Shown here in pieces: positions 21,545 to 32,351 of a stretch of DNA of 64,000 bases. Source of the stretch: Litchfieldia alkalitelluris (GTDB lineage Bacteria; Bacillota; Bacilli; Bacillales; Salisediminibacteriaceae); contig NZ_KZ119600.1 in assembly GCF_002153425.1 (NCBI RefSeq), positions 1,533,103 through 1,597,102 on the forward strand, in the 5' to 3' direction. The position numbers and the translations under genes were made by a program. The notes below the pieces were generated by a model, which saw only the letters and a program-made list of their open reading frames with translations, had not been told where the DNA came from and made no database searches. The first letter of the stretch is position 1; the number at the start of each line of letters is the position of its first letter.

Positions 21545-22471
21545 ATGGGAAAGATACTTATATTCGGACATAAAAATCCAGACACAGATTCCATTTGCTC
21601 TGCCATTGCATATGCAGAGTTAAAAACAAAGCTTGGTGTTAATGTAGAACCAGTAAGACTAGGTGAAATTAACGGTGAAACGCAATATGCCTTAGATTAC
21701 TTTAAGGTGGATGCTCCAAGACAAGTAAGTACTGTTGCAAACGAAACATCTAAAGTCATTTTAGTAGACCACAATGAAAGACAACAAAGTGTGGATGACA
21801 TTAGTGATGTTCGCATCATGGAAGTGATTGATCATCACCGCATCTCCAACTTTGAAACGAATGATCCTTTATATTACCGTGCGGAGCCAGTTGGTTGTAC
21901 GGCAACAATACTTAACAAGCTTTATAAAGAAAATGGTGTGAGTATATCGAAACCTACTGCTGGACTCATGTTGTCTGCAATTATTTCAGACTCTCTGTTA
22001 TTTAAGTCTCCAACATTCACTGATGAAGATTTAGCAGCAGCGAAGGAATTAGCAGAAATTGCTGGAGTAAACAGTGAAGAGTACGGGCTTGAAATGTTAA
22101 AAGCAGGTGCAGATATTAGTGATAAAACAGTAGAAGAACTCCTTTCCCTTGATGCTAAAGAGTTTGATATGGAAGGGAAAAAAGTAGAAGTAGCTCAAGT
22201 TAATGCAGTTGATGTAGAGGAAGTTTTCGCTAGGAAAAGTGATCTTGAGTCTGCTATCACAAAAGTAGTTAACGAGAAGGGTCTAGATTTATTCCTGTTC
22301 GTTGCAACGGATATTTTAAACAACGATTCTAAGGTCATAGCAATTGGTGATGCAACCACAGCAGTGGAGAAAGCATTCAATGTAACCCTACAAGACAATA
22401 CTGCACTTCTTAGTGGAGTTGTTTCTCGTAAAAAGCAAATTGTACCTCCATTAACAGAAAGCTTTAAATAA
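21545..22471 (+). CDS. ppaC: Manganese-dependent inorganic pyrophosphatase
   Basis: Family II (DHH) pyrophosphatase, hydrolysing PPi to phosphate in the cytosol. ATG 21545 gives 308 residues (B. subtilis 309), with AAGGGGTG 6 bases upstream; a start 18 bases earlier lies in that site. Metal and substrate motifs are in order: [13 protein letters not shown] (7-19), VDHNE near 76, the DHH signature [21 protein letters not shown], and the C-terminal [10 protein letters not shown]. It stands alone with its own terminator. Confidence 0.97.
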   Translation: MGKILIFGHKNPDTDSICSAIAYAELKTKLGVNVEPVRLGEINGETQYALDYFKVDAPRQVSTVANETSKVILVDHNERQQSVDDISDVRIMEVIDHHRISNFETNDPLYYRAEPVGCTATILNKLYKENGVSISKPTAGLMLSAIISDSLLFKSPTFTDEDLAAAKELAEIAGVNSEEYGLEMLKAGADISDKTVEELLSLDAKEFDMEGKKVEVAQVNAVDVEEVFARKSDLESAITKVVNEKGLDLFLFVATDILNNDSKVIAIGDATTAVEKAFNVTLQDNTALLSGVVSRKKQIVPPLTESFK

Positions 22472-22474
22472 TTT

Positions 22475-22510
22475 AAAGGAATCAGACATTTAATTGTCTG
22501 ATTCCTTTTT
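22475..22510. terminator. Terminator after ppaC
   Basis: A 14-bp stem AAAGGAATCAGACA / TGTCTGATTCCTTT with a TTTAAT loop and T-tract. The last codons of the convergent small gene at 22490-22699 lie inside it. Confidence 0.85.
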
Positions 22511-22699
22511 TATTTCACTTGTTTCTGTTGAATTGGCTCTTTCTACGTACTGTTCATACTCTTTCGTTTCTTCCTCGGCTTTTTGATTCGCTTTTTTAAG
22601 TCGGTTAACTACAATAAAGGCACCGAGAAATACAAATATCATCATAATATATCCATAGGCCATATTGGTTCCTGACTCTGGGAACGTAAATATATCCAC
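22490..22699 (-). CDS. Small single-pass membrane protein, unknown function
   Basis: A 69-residue protein: one hydrophobic segment at about residues 13-32 (MAYGYIMMIFVFLGAFIVVN), then a highly charged Lys/Glu-rich C-terminal half ending KKESDN. The start is GTG at 22699 with AAAGGCG upstream; internal ATG codons exist but have no better site. Its last 18 bases overlap the ppaC terminator hairpin, so both convergent transcripts share that structure. I do not recognise a named family. Confidence 0.55.
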   Translation of the reverse strand: MDIFTFPESGTNMAYGYIMMIFVFLGAFIVVNRLKKANQKAEEETKEYEQYVERANSTETSEIKKESDN

Positions 22700-22840
22700 A
22701 ATAAAACACGCCTTTCGTTGGTCCAGTGCTTAATTAACTAACACTATTATATCAATCCATAGATGTTTTTCAATTAAACAGGTTTGAGTGATGTAGGAAA
22801 TAAAAGAACTGTCAAAGGTAGAATATTTAGAGAAAAAGAA

Positions 22841-22886
22841 AAGGAGTTGTCTCAAAAGCTTTTGTTAACTTTTGAGACAGCTCCTT
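22841..22886 (-). terminator. Terminator of the catalase gene
   Basis: An 18-bp stem (AAGGAGTTGTCTCAAAAG with CTTTTGAGACAGCTCCTT, one G-T pair), followed on the minus strand by TTCTTTTTCT. It lies 48 bases past the stop. Confidence 0.85.
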
Positions 22887-22933
22887 CTGTTAGTAAATTT
22901 AATGCTACTGCTAAATTTGAAGTCGCTCTTTCT

Positions 22934-24532
22934 TTAATAAGGATCAGATGGGTGACTCACATCTTCGGCTTGATGAACTGCCCTTTCTGTATCTGTTGCA
23001 CCTATTGGTCCACGGTGTGTCGTATTTTCGTCTACCTGTGCATTTTTTAAGCCTTCTTCTACTCTTTTACCATATTCAGGATCAGCCTTTGTGAAGTTTT
23101 CAATCATTTGATCTTGTATTTCTTTACGACATGATTTCAAGGTATCAACTAAATTCGAAATGAGTTCGTCACGTTCAAAGTCTGAGAATCTTCGATACGT
23201 TTCACCAGCTTGCTTAAAATTGTTAGTGCGATCGATTTGTTCACGCTTTAATTCGCCCTCAACGTATGGAGTGTGGTCTTTTCCTTCCTGTATGGCTTCC
23301 TTCAGGCCACCGATAATGGACGGCTCGTAGTTTACGTGTGGATTTTGCCCTTTTCCATGATCTACCTGATATTCCATCTGCCCAGCTTGTTGATTTGTCG
23401 CCACATTTTTTTTAGGTGAGTTGATCGGAAGCTTCAAATAATTTGAACCTACGCGGTAACGCTGTGTATCAGAATAAGAGAATGTACGGCCTTGCAATAA
23501 TTTGTCATCGGAAAAATCAAGTCCATCTACAAGCACACCAGTTCCAAAAGCAGCTTGCTCTACTTCTGCAAAATAGTTCTCCGGGTTCTTATTCAGTACC
23601 ATCTTTCCAACAGGATGCCATGGAATGTCGTCCTTATACCATAGCTTCGTTGGATCTAAAGGATCATAATCCAATTCGGGATGGTCCCCGTCGCTAATGA
23701 TCTGTACAAATAACTCCCACTCAGGGTAGTTTCCATCTTCAATAGCTTCATATAAATCTTGTGTAGCATGATTGAAGTTCTTAGCTTGAATTTCCTCTGC
23801 TTCCTGCTGTGTTAAGTTACGAATTCCTTGCTTTGGTTCCCAATGATATTTTACAAGAAAGCCTTCTCCGTCCTTATTCACCCACTTGTATGTATTTACT
23901 CCAGATCCTTGCATCATACGGTAATTAGCAGGAATCCCCCAAGGTGAGAACAGAAATGTAACCATATGTGTTGTTTCTGGTGATTGGGAGCAAAAATCAA
24001 AAATTCTTTCCCCATCTTGTAAATTCGTTACTGGATCTGGTTTAAATGCATGAACTAGGTCAGGGAATTTTAATGGATCACGGATAAAAAAGATTTTTAA
24101 ATTGTTACCGACTAGATCCCAGTTTCCATCTTCTGTATAAAACTTAACAGCAAAGCCCCTAGGGTCCCGTAAAGTTTCTGGTGAGTGTCCACCATGTACA
24201 ACCGATGAGAAGCGAACGAATACAGGGGTCTGTTTCCCTTTTTCCTGGAATAACTTCGCCCTTGTATATTTAGAAATTGGTTCATTCCCTAACGTCCCAT
24301 AAGCCTCAAAATAACCGTGTGCACCAGCACCACGAGCATGCACGACTCGTTCTGGTATTCTCTCGCGGTCAAAATGACTAATCTTCTCTAAAAAATCATA
24401 GTTTTCTAATGTCGTGGGACCTCGATTACCAACAGTTCTGACATTTTGGTTGTCCGTTACAGGGTGTCCTTGTCTGTTCGTCAGCGTATCCTCTGACTGA
24501 TTTTGATTTTTGTTTTCATCTTTCATATTCAT
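22934..24532 (-). CDS. katA: Heme catalase
   Basis: Monofunctional catalase disproportionating hydrogen peroxide in the cytosol. The active-site signature [20 protein letters not shown] holds the distal histidine, [16 protein letters not shown] the distal asparagine, and [19 protein letters not shown] the heme-ligand tyrosine. From ATG 24532 ([10 protein letters not shown]) it is 532 residues, longer than B. subtilis vegetative KatA (483); the extra length is a polar tail with a [11 protein letters not shown] segment. AGAAGGA lies 6 bases ahead of this ATG. A clear PerR box was not found upstream. Confidence 0.95.
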   Translation of the reverse strand: MNMKDENKNQNQSEDTLTNRQGHPVTDNQNVRTVGNRGPTTLENYDFLEKISHFDRERIPERVVHARGAGAHGYFEAYGTLGNEPISKYTRAKLFQEKGKQTPVFVRFSSVVHGGHSPETLRDPRGFAVKFYTEDGNWDLVGNNLKIFFIRDPLKFPDLVHAFKPDPVTNLQDGERIFDFCSQSPETTHMVTFLFSPWGIPANYRMMQGSGVNTYKWVNKDGEGFLVKYHWEPKQGIRNLTQQEAEEIQAKNFNHATQDLYEAIEDGNYPEWELFVQIISDGDHPELDYDPLDPTKLWYKDDIPWHPVGKMVLNKNPENYFAEVEQAAFGTGVLVDGLDFSDDKLLQGRTFSYSDTQRYRVGSNYLKLPINSPKKNVATNQQAGQMEYQVDHGKGQNPHVNYEPSIIGGLKEAIQEGKDHTPYVEGELKREQIDRTNNFKQAGETYRRFSDFERDELISNLVDTLKSCRKEIQDQMIENFTKADPEYGKRVEEGLKNAQVDENTTHRGPIGATDTERAVHQAEDVSHPSDPY

Positions 24533-25877
<1,345 letters not shown>

Positions 25878-25909
25878 AACATTGTATTAATCTAATATCA
25901 TCAAAAAGA

Positions 25910-25940
25910 GGGAGTTACCAAGACTGGTAGCTCCCTTTTT
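25910..25940. terminator. Bidirectional terminator, pfkA / P-II operon
   Basis: GGGAGTTACCA-AGAC-TGGTAGCTCCC followed by TTTTT; the minus strand has a matching T-run (CTCTTTTTGA). Confidence 0.85.
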
Positions 25941-25967
25941 GTGCTATTGTTGAAATGAAATCAAGTA

Positions 25968-26666
25968 TTAATCATTTAAGTTAATACTGTGGTTAATACC
26001 GATGGTTTCTTCTACTGGTAAAACAAAGGCAATTCCTTTGCCAGGTTTATTCAGCTGTGCATCTTCTTCGATCTGCTTTATAACCGCAGTAACCTTTTTT
26101 GTAGGAACAAGGGTTAAGACAACATCCTTTTCAGGTTCTATCATCATGGAAAATAGCTTTGCTTTTTCATGAATCCCTGTACCACGTCCCGTAAGAATTG
26201 TACCTCCTTCTGCACCAGCTTTCTTTGATGCATCTACTATTTTTCCAGCATCACCTTTATTTACAATGCTTACGATTAATTCAAAGCTAATATGACTGTC
26301 TGTCATTTTATCTAATGCCTCCTCGTCTAAAGACATGTTCTGTTTATTGTGTACGATTCCTGTGACACCCTTTACATCTATAACAAACCCAATACCTTGC
26401 CCAGGCTTTTTTAAATTACCAGCCTCTATTATTCGTTCTAAAACCGTATCCAAGCTATCCTCAGGAAGCAGGGTCATGATGATTTCCTTTTCATGAATCA
26501 TATCAATACCAAAGAAGGTTTCCTTCTCATGTATACCAATGCCAGAACCGAGTAATACAGTACCCCCTTCAGCACCAGCTTCCTTAGAAGCCATCACAAC
26601 TTTATTTGCTTTTCCTTTTTTAACAACAGTAAAGATTAATTTATGATTCAGATTTAGACTTCTCAT
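25968..26666 (-). CDS. Tandem P-II-like regulatory protein (two GlnB-fold domains)
   Basis: A 232-residue protein made of two P-II-like domains, about residues 8-105 and 125-226. The halves share KEAGAEGGT / KKAGAEGGT, a short T-loop region GSGIGIHEKE / GRGTGIHEKA, and a nucleotide-site-like loop NLKKPGQGIGFVIDV / QLNKPGKGIAFVLPV. P-II proteins normally are trimers of single domains that sense ATP/ADP, 2-oxoglutarate or cyclic nucleotides and bind a membrane transporter. The canonical uridylylated T-loop tyrosine is absent. Its start overlaps the preceding DUF1538 gene by 26 bases, so it is translationally coupled and probably controls those membrane proteins. The ATG has only a close AGAGGG site, so the exact start is less certain. 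Confidence 0.85.
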   Translation of the reverse strand: MRSLNLNHKLIFTVVKKGKANKVVMASKEAGAEGGTVLLGSGIGIHEKETFFGIDMIHEKEIIMTLLPEDSLDTVLERIIEAGNLKKPGQGIGFVIDVKGVTGIVHNKQNMSLDEEALDKMTDSHISFELIVSIVNKGDAGKIVDASKKAGAEGGTILTGRGTGIHEKAKLFSMMIEPEKDVVLTLVPTKKVTAVIKQIEEDAQLNKPGKGIAFVLPVEETIGINHSINLND

Positions 26667-27393
26667 ATCCCTCTTGCTCCTTTTTCTGATAGAGTAATCC
26701 CAGTACGAGTACTGATAAAATTGGGGTTAAGGCTACTAAGGATATCATTCCGAATCCATCGATTAATGGATCTCGCCCTTCAGTCACGTTTGCCACACCA
26801 ACGGCAATTGCCATAATAAAGGTAACCGTCATAGGCCCAGTTGCCACACCACCTGAGTCGAAGGCAATGGACACAAATCTTCTTTCTGAAAAACGGATAA
26901 GGATAAGAGCTAATATATATCCTGGTACAATAATAGTCCATAATGGGATACCTAAAAGTATCCGTAGCATGGAAAGGGCAATAGAAATAGCTACCCCGAT
27001 GGATAATGTTAAAAGCAGTACTTTTCCTTGAATGGAACCTGCAGTTACTTTTTCCACTTCATGATTCATAATTCGTATTGCAGGTTCAGCAAAGGTTGCA
27101 ACAAAACCAAATACAAATCCCAATAACGGGAGAAGTATCCACGCATTATTATCTGCTCCTAATGTTTCACCAATAGCTTGTCCTGCTGGGAAAAATCCAA
27201 TTTCGACTCCTTGTAAAAACAAGGACAGTCCAATAAATGTAAGGAATATCCCAATTATGACCTTCTTAATTTTTTTCCATTCAAGCTTGAGAAAGAAAAA
27301 CTGGAAAACAAAGAAAAAGATGATTAAAGGAATTACTGCCATGGCCACTTCCATTAGTACATGGTCAAAGTTTTCAAATAAAATTGATATCAT
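26641..27393 (-). CDS. DUF1538 family membrane protein B
   Basis: A 250-residue protein with about seven hydrophobic segments. It carries the motif FDSGGVATGPMTVTF (about residues 172-186) and FAEPAIRIMNHEVEKVTAG, both with exact counterparts in the neighbouring gene, so the two proteins are paralogous halves. DUF1538 is an uncharacterised family thought to be transporters. The start overlaps the end of the upstream DUF1538 gene by 4 bases, and its end overlaps the P-II-like gene. The arrangement suggests a two-subunit membrane transporter with a P-II gate. The substrate is unknown. Confidence 0.85.
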   Translation of the reverse strand: MISILFENFDHVLMEVAMAVIPLIIFFFVFQFFFLKLEWKKIKKVIIGIFLTFIGLSLFLQGVEIGFFPAGQAIGETLGADNNAWILLPLLGFVFGFVATFAEPAIRIMNHEVEKVTAGSIQGKVLLLTLSIGVAISIALSMLRILLGIPLWTIIVPGYILALILIRFSERRFVSIAFDSGGVATGPMTVTFIMAIAVGVANVTEGRDPLIDGFGMISLVALTPILSVLVLGLLYQKKEQEGYEKSKSES

Positions 27394-28085
27394 CCATAAA
27401 TCACCCCTAAAATCATCACCGCAAGGATAGGTCCGATAGAGGCTAAGGCAACGAGACCAAACCCATCATTGGCAGATGAAGAGTTTTTACGTAGTACAGA
27501 AGCAACGCCTACCCCTAGAGCTAAAATAAATGGTACTGTCATTGGTCCTGTCGTTACACCACCAGCATCAAAGGAGATAGGGATAAACTGGGAGGGTGTA
27601 AATATAGCTAATGTAAACACGAGAGCATAACCACCAACTAATAAATAGGTAAGTGGGATATTGAAGATCGTACGAGCCATGGCAAGGGCAACAAAAATTG
27701 CTACGCCAATGGCAACGGTGAATATCAGAATATTATTGGAGATAATTCCTCCAGATACCTCGTCCACTTGAAAGGCTAAAACCCTTACGTCTGGTTCTGC
27801 TAAAGTAACAACGAGCCCTAAAATAAATCCAACTGCAATAATAAGCCATGGCTTTCTTGTTTTTGGAAGGGTGGATCCGATCATTTCCCCAATTGGAAGT
27901 AACCCAATATGTACACCTACAAGGAAGAGGAACAGCCCAATGCCAACAAACAGCACTCCAGCTAAAAATCGTAGGAATATTTCTGTAGGCAAACCAATTA
28001 AGGTGAATTGCAAGATGATGATGACAATGGTCATGGGAAGTATTGCCATTGTTACTTCTTTGAATTGATCAACGATGTTTCGCAA
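27390..28085 (-). CDS. DUF1538 family membrane protein A
   Basis: A 231-residue protein with about seven hydrophobic segments and the motifs FDAGGVTTGPMTVPF and LAEPDVRVLAFQVDEVSGG. It is homologous over its length to the next gene. The start is TTG at 28085 with GGAGGGAGAG upstream. It is the first gene of a three-gene coupled operon (A-B-P-II). In some bacteria the two halves are a single long protein, as I recall. The conserved charged/glycine motif in a hydrophobic setting looks like a substrate or ion path, but that is inference. Confidence 0.85.
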   Translation of the reverse strand: MRNIVDQFKEVTMAILPMTIVIIILQFTLIGLPTEIFLRFLAGVLFVGIGLFLFLVGVHIGLLPIGEMIGSTLPKTRKPWLIIAVGFILGLVVTLAEPDVRVLAFQVDEVSGGIISNNILIFTVAIGVAIFVALAMARTIFNIPLTYLLVGGYALVFTLAIFTPSQFIPISFDAGGVTTGPMTVPFILALGVGVASVLRKNSSSANDGFGLVALASIGPILAVMILGVIYG

Positions 28086-28173
28086 TTTAACTCTCCCTCC
28101 TTATCATTTTTTCTATCATATCATTTTGATAAAGAATATTCCTAATAGTTTGTACAAATGATGAGATGGAAAG

Positions 28174-28210
28174 AAAAAAGATGGGCCATGTTTATTTGAC
28201 CTCATCTTTT
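28174..28210 (-). terminator. Terminator of the M3 peptidase gene
   Basis: AAAAGATGGG.. pairs with ..CTCATCTTTT around a short loop, and the minus-strand tail is T-rich (TTTTTTCTTTCC). It lies just past the stop at 28221. Confidence 0.6.
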
Positions 28211-28220
28211 AATAAGTCTA

Positions 28221-29912
28221 TTAATCTAGTTCACTCAGTTTGTCTTCAATAAACGCCATTAATTCTTTTATCGTTTTCTCAGAAAAATCAAATTTAATCC
28301 CTGCAGCTTCGAATACTTCAGGAAGGGATTTTGAACTTCCTAGTTTAAGAGCTTTCTTATAGTTTTCCAATGCTTTATCTGGATTTTCACAGTATTGTTT
28401 GTACATTTGAACGGCACCTAATTGAGCAATCACGTATTCAATGTAATAGAATGGTACCTCAAAAATATGCAAGATTGGTAACCACTGAAGTTTTGCTAGA
28501 TCTTCTATGTCGTTGTAATCAACGATGCCTTGATTTAACGTTTGTAGTAGTTCAAAATATTTGTTATTTCTTTCTTCTGGAGTGTGGTTTGGATTCTCAT
28601 ATAGCCAATGCTGAAATTGGTCTACAACCATTCCTGAAGGGAGGAAGCTTATGATCCCTTTCAATTGATCTCTTTTAGCACGGAGAAGGTCCTCTTCATT
28701 GTCATAGAAGAGATCCCATTGGTCCATTGTGAATAGCTCCATTGTCATACTAGCTAACTCCGACGACTCCATTGGCGTTTCTTTGTAGCTTCCTAAAGGT
28801 TGTTCTTTCTTAAAGTCATTGTGGATACAGTGTCCCATCTCATGTAATAGTGTAACTAGATCGCTATGGCTATTTGCGGAATTCATAAAAATAAATGATA
28901 GCTCCGAAACTGGCAGAGGACTGCAAAACCCACCAGGTGCTTTTCCTTTTCGCGTATCAAGGTCTAACATTCCATTTTCATTCATTTTGGTAATTAATTC
29001 TGCAAAACGAGGATCTAGATTATTAAATATCTTTGTTGATCCATCTATTAATTCTTTTGATGATAGAAATGGTTTGAGTCTCTCTTGGCCTTTTGGAACA
29101 CCACTAATATCCCATGGTTTGAAGCTATCCACATTAAGCTCACTCTTGTGTTTCTCTTGAAGTTTCTTTTTAATTGGAGTGACATGTTTTTGTATAGCCT
29201 CGGCTAATTGTTTACAGTCGTCTGGTGTATAGTCAAAACGTTCATATTTTTTAAACATGTAGTCTCTGTAATTTGGTAAATCTGCATTATCAGCTTTCTT
29301 CTGTCTTAAGTTTATTAACTGAGACATTATTTTTTGAAGTTCATCCTCTTTAGATTTAAAGGCTTCAGAAAAAAGTAAATATGCCTTTTTTCTCGTTTCA
29401 CGATCTGGATCTTCAAAGTAAGTTCTAAGTTGGCTTAAAGTTGTTTCTTCCCCATTCCAGTCAACAGTTAAACTCCCGGTTATCTCAAAGTACTCCGTTG
29501 CTAGACGGTCTTCTTCGATTTCGAGTTGAACATTTTTTTCACGGAATAAATCTTTTGCATTTTCCTTCATCTTTAAAAACTGTGCATAGTAATCTTTATC
29601 TAACTCATCTTTAATAGGAGTGTCGAGGATCTTATCATCTAGAAGGGCATCATATTTTTTGAATAGTGGTTCAATAATCATTTGGTCGTGTTCCATTAAC
29701 TTTTTGGCCTCTTCAGAATCACTATGACATTGGAAATCTATATAATGTCCTGATAATCCTTCTTCAATAGCGTCATAGAGCAAGGATTGCCTTTTTAGCC
29801 AGTCCTCCATTTTTTCAACGGTATCAATTGGCTCCTCCAATAGTTTAATAAATTCATTTTCAAGAACTTTTGGTTGTGTAAAATCGAATTTTTCGATATA
29901 AAAATTTTTCAT
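28221..29912 (-). CDS. M3 family oligoendopeptidase
   Basis: Zinc metallopeptidase of the M3 (thimet/PepF-like) family that trims short peptides in the cytosol. The 563 residues include the zinc-binding LLHEMGHCIHNDF (HEXXH), with the downstream glutamate in ETPMESSELASMTMELF. The length and the FCSPLPVSELSFIFMN segment fit the M3 subgroup distinct from classic PepF. GGGGG lies 5 bases ahead of the ATG. It stands alone with its own terminator. No signal peptide is seen. Confidence 0.92.
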   Translation of the reverse strand: MKNFYIEKFDFTQPKVLENEFIKLLEEPIDTVEKMEDWLKRQSLLYDAIEEGLSGHYIDFQCHSDSEEAKKLMEHDQMIIEPLFKKYDALLDDKILDTPIKDELDKDYYAQFLKMKENAKDLFREKNVQLEIEEDRLATEYFEITGSLTVDWNGEETTLSQLRTYFEDPDRETRKKAYLLFSEAFKSKEDELQKIMSQLINLRQKKADNADLPNYRDYMFKKYERFDYTPDDCKQLAEAIQKHVTPIKKKLQEKHKSELNVDSFKPWDISGVPKGQERLKPFLSSKELIDGSTKIFNNLDPRFAELITKMNENGMLDLDTRKGKAPGGFCSPLPVSELSFIFMNSANSHSDLVTLLHEMGHCIHNDFKKEQPLGSYKETPMESSELASMTMELFTMDQWDLFYDNEEDLLRAKRDQLKGIISFLPSGMVVDQFQHWLYENPNHTPEERNNKYFELLQTLNQGIVDYNDIEDLAKLQWLPILHIFEVPFYYIEYVIAQLGAVQMYKQYCENPDKALENYKKALKLGSSKSLPEVFEAAGIKFDFSEKTIKELMAFIEDKLSELD

Positions 29913-30135
29913 ATAAACCCCCAGGAAGTTTTTTTATGAAGCTATGATAACTAAAAAACCTCTTTAATTATCTTAAAACAGTAGGAAAAGGTCAACTATT
30001 CAGACAAATAATGTTGTATTTAAGAAAAAACTATATTAGTATTGTTAAAAGTATTCGAAACTTTTTGAATTCTGAAACGTAATTATCTTATAGGGTAGAA
30101 AATAAGTGAATGCTACAAAAGGAGTGAACGGGAAT

Positions 30136-30753
30136 TTGAAATTGCCATCAATTAAGCATGCAGACACGGAGAAACTTACTACAATAACAATCGTAACAGC
30201 TATCATCATTATCATTTCCTGTGTATTTTTACCTGTTGTCATGATATACATTATGCAGGATGTATTGTTTTTCTCGAGATCAAATTGGTTTCTATCAGCC
30301 CCAACTTCTGCTTACTTTATGTTTGGATTTGGAATGTTGTGGATACCAATTATACTCACAGCACTCGTAATTACTAAAATGGTTTTAGAGAAATCAGGAA
30401 AACAATTTAAACTCACATGGTTGTTTAGTTTATTAATGCTTGTCTTTATACCGATTATGGGACTTGGGATTTATAATTACTACTATTTTGATGATGATGG
30501 AATCCACTATAACCATTTGAGCACTTACTCGGAAACGTCTTATTATTGGAATGAGATACAGGAGATTCAACCGATTGAGGTGGAGAATAATAACGGGACA
30601 ACTTCCATTCATGAATATATTTTTATAACTGAAAATGGTGATGAGATTACCATTCCATACCATAATGACATTATTACTAATAGAGTTAGACTGAATGCAG
30701 TCATAGACGAATATGACATCGTCATGCAGGATAGAATCTTAAAAGAGGATTAA
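30136..30753 (+). CDS. Membrane protein with PH-like C-terminal domain, unknown function
   Basis: About 205 residues with three hydrophobic helices (roughly residues 20-42, 55-80 and 92-112). A soluble beta-rich tail follows (YYFDDDGIHYNHLSTYSETS, TSIHEYIFITENGDEITIPY) that resembles bacterial PH-like domains of the type often appended to small membrane proteins. The start is taken as TTG 30136, after AAAAGGAG with an 11-base spacer; a GTG at 30106 has no site. It stands alone and ends at a terminator followed by tag repeat copy 4. Confidence 0.6.
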   Translation: MKLPSIKHADTEKLTTITIVTAIIIIISCVFLPVVMIYIMQDVLFFSRSNWFLSAPTSAYFMFGFGMLWIPIILTALVITKMVLEKSGKQFKLTWLFSLLMLVFIPIMGLGIYNYYYFDDDGIHYNHLSTYSETSYYWNEIQEIQPIEVENNNGTTSIHEYIFITENGDEITIPYHNDIITNRVRLNAVIDEYDIVMQDRILKED

Positions 30754-30761
30754 AAATTGAA

Positions 30762-30799
30762 AAAGGGAATGTTGCTATTTAAGCAGCATTCCCTTTCTT
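30762..30799 (+). terminator. Terminator preceding tag repeat copy 4
   Basis: AAAGGGAATGTTGCT (30762-30776) pairs with AGCAGCATTCCCTTT (30782-30796; one G-T pair), loop ATTTA, then CTTT. Confidence 0.82.
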
Positions 30800-30800
30800 T

Positions 30801-30832
30801 GTGGCCGATGGTCAAGGCACTTGCGCTTTTCT
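30801..30832 (+). repeat. Dispersed tag repeat, copy 4
   Basis: GTGGCCGATGGTCAAGGCAC followed by TTGCGCTTTTCT, directly after the T-tract of the terminator. It has three substitutions relative to copy 1. Confidence 0.72.
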
Positions 30833-30834
30833 AA

Positions 30835-32136
30835 TTAAAATGGGAATTTTACGGTAACGATTGTTCCTTTACCGTATTCACTATCTATGACAATATCCCC
30901 TTCGAAGTGTTGGACTAATTTGTCAACCATGTAAAGACCGATACCTTGGCCTGATTCCTCATGATTTATTTTTTGATATTTATGGAAGAGTTTCTGTAAT
31001 TGTTCTTGAGACATGCCAATACCATGATCTTCAATTTCAATGAAGAAGAATCTACCGTCTACATAGCTTTTAAAAGTAACCTCTTCGCCTTCCTCACTAT
31101 ACTTTATAGCATTACTTAACAGATTCGAAATAATTAACTTAAATCCCATTAGATTTCCGTTGATAATTAGTTTTTCTGGTATATCAATAGATGGTATTAG
31201 TGTTATATTTTGTGTTCTTGCTTTTGCAGACATGACAGAAACAACATCATCTATTACAGGATTTATGTTGATGATTGTTTTTCTCCAGAACGTGTCGATG
31301 GAAAACATCTGCTCTGTTTGTATAATATGATTAATTTCATGATCAATAGCAATCGAATAATCTTCAATTAAGCTAAGTTTATTCTTCACTTTATCATCTG
31401 TTAAGGTTGATTTTAATAATGTGGCGTACGATTGGATTACTGTGAGAGGATTCCTAACCTCATGTGCCACAACATGAATAAAATCTAGTTTCTGCTGATA
31501 AAAGTCCATTTCAGTTTCAATGTTTCTTTGTGTTGATAGGGAGGGGAAGATTGTTTCTTCAGAGTATTTATATAAAGATGATTGTACTAAATCGTCATCA
31601 GTCATAAAGTATTCGTGAGTTTTTAACATCTCAGCAAGAATATAAGAAGGTACTTTTTTTCCGTTATACGTACAAACAGTCATGTAACCAATATCACTAA
31701 CAGTAAGATCGCACTGAGATTCATATGTATTGAGTTTTTCTTTAATATCGTGTTGTTCTGACCAATCTACATATCCCCAAATCCTTACAGGTACCCCTTT
31801 ATCATAAAATGGCTGTACCGTGTTTTTAAACCTTGTTAACACATTATTAAATCTAAAGTCACCGTACATTTCATAGAAGTCGTAATTACTAATGTAAAAT
31901 AAGTTTTCTCTAAGTTCGGCTGGAGACATTTCTAGGTGAAGCCTCTCTAGGATTGCTTTATAGTTTTCTGCGCTTTCTATTAAAATAACCTTCTGCCCTA
32001 AGGTTTTTGCTGTAAGAATAAATGAAACAGCATTATCAATATACTTTTCTTGTTTTTCAAAGAAATATAATATATGTGAGCCTTCCTTAACATTTACTTT
32101 TTTTGTAAGTGGAATGGTATTCATTTTTATTTTCAT
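30835..32136 (-). CDS. Histidine kinase with N-terminal MEDS sensor domain
   Basis: A 433-residue soluble sensor kinase. Residues about 17-175 resemble the MEDS domain (SHILYFFEKQEKYIDNAVSF; IWGYVDWSEQ), a cytosolic sensor found in DcmR-like and other signalling proteins. The kinase core follows: H-box HVVAHEVRNPLTVIQSYATL, N-box LLSNAIKYSEEG, G1 DHGIGM and G2 GQGIGLYMVDKLV. No membrane helices are seen. GGAGG lies 7 bases ahead of the ATG. No response regulator is adjacent, so it is an orphan kinase. In bacilli such kinases can feed phosphorelays, but that is speculation here. Confidence 0.87.
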   Translation of the reverse strand: MKIKMNTIPLTKKVNVKEGSHILYFFEKQEKYIDNAVSFILTAKTLGQKVILIESAENYKAILERLHLEMSPAELRENLFYISNYDFYEMYGDFRFNNVLTRFKNTVQPFYDKGVPVRIWGYVDWSEQHDIKEKLNTYESQCDLTVSDIGYMTVCTYNGKKVPSYILAEMLKTHEYFMTDDDLVQSSLYKYSEETIFPSLSTQRNIETEMDFYQQKLDFIHVVAHEVRNPLTVIQSYATLLKSTLTDDKVKNKLSLIEDYSIAIDHEINHIIQTEQMFSIDTFWRKTIININPVIDDVVSVMSAKARTQNITLIPSIDIPEKLIINGNLMGFKLIISNLLSNAIKYSEEGEEVTFKSYVDGRFFFIEIEDHGIGMSQEQLQKLFHKYQKINHEESGQGIGLYMVDKLVQHFEGDIVIDSEYGKGTIVTVKFPF

Positions 32137-32351
32137 GATTGTCCTCCGTAAACAGATTTAAAATCTTTTAATTGATGTTTTCAAAAAAAGATAAGTTTGG
32201 CTCTAACCTAAGTAATTCTAGGTGCGACTAAATAATCCTGCCATTTCTTCATGAATGTTTTTCAATAAAAGTTTTCGACAAGTGAAAGGGTTTTATTTCT
32301 AATTGTCGAAATAGCTTTGAGGGAAAGAGTTTTCAGGAGAGGGGTATTGTA

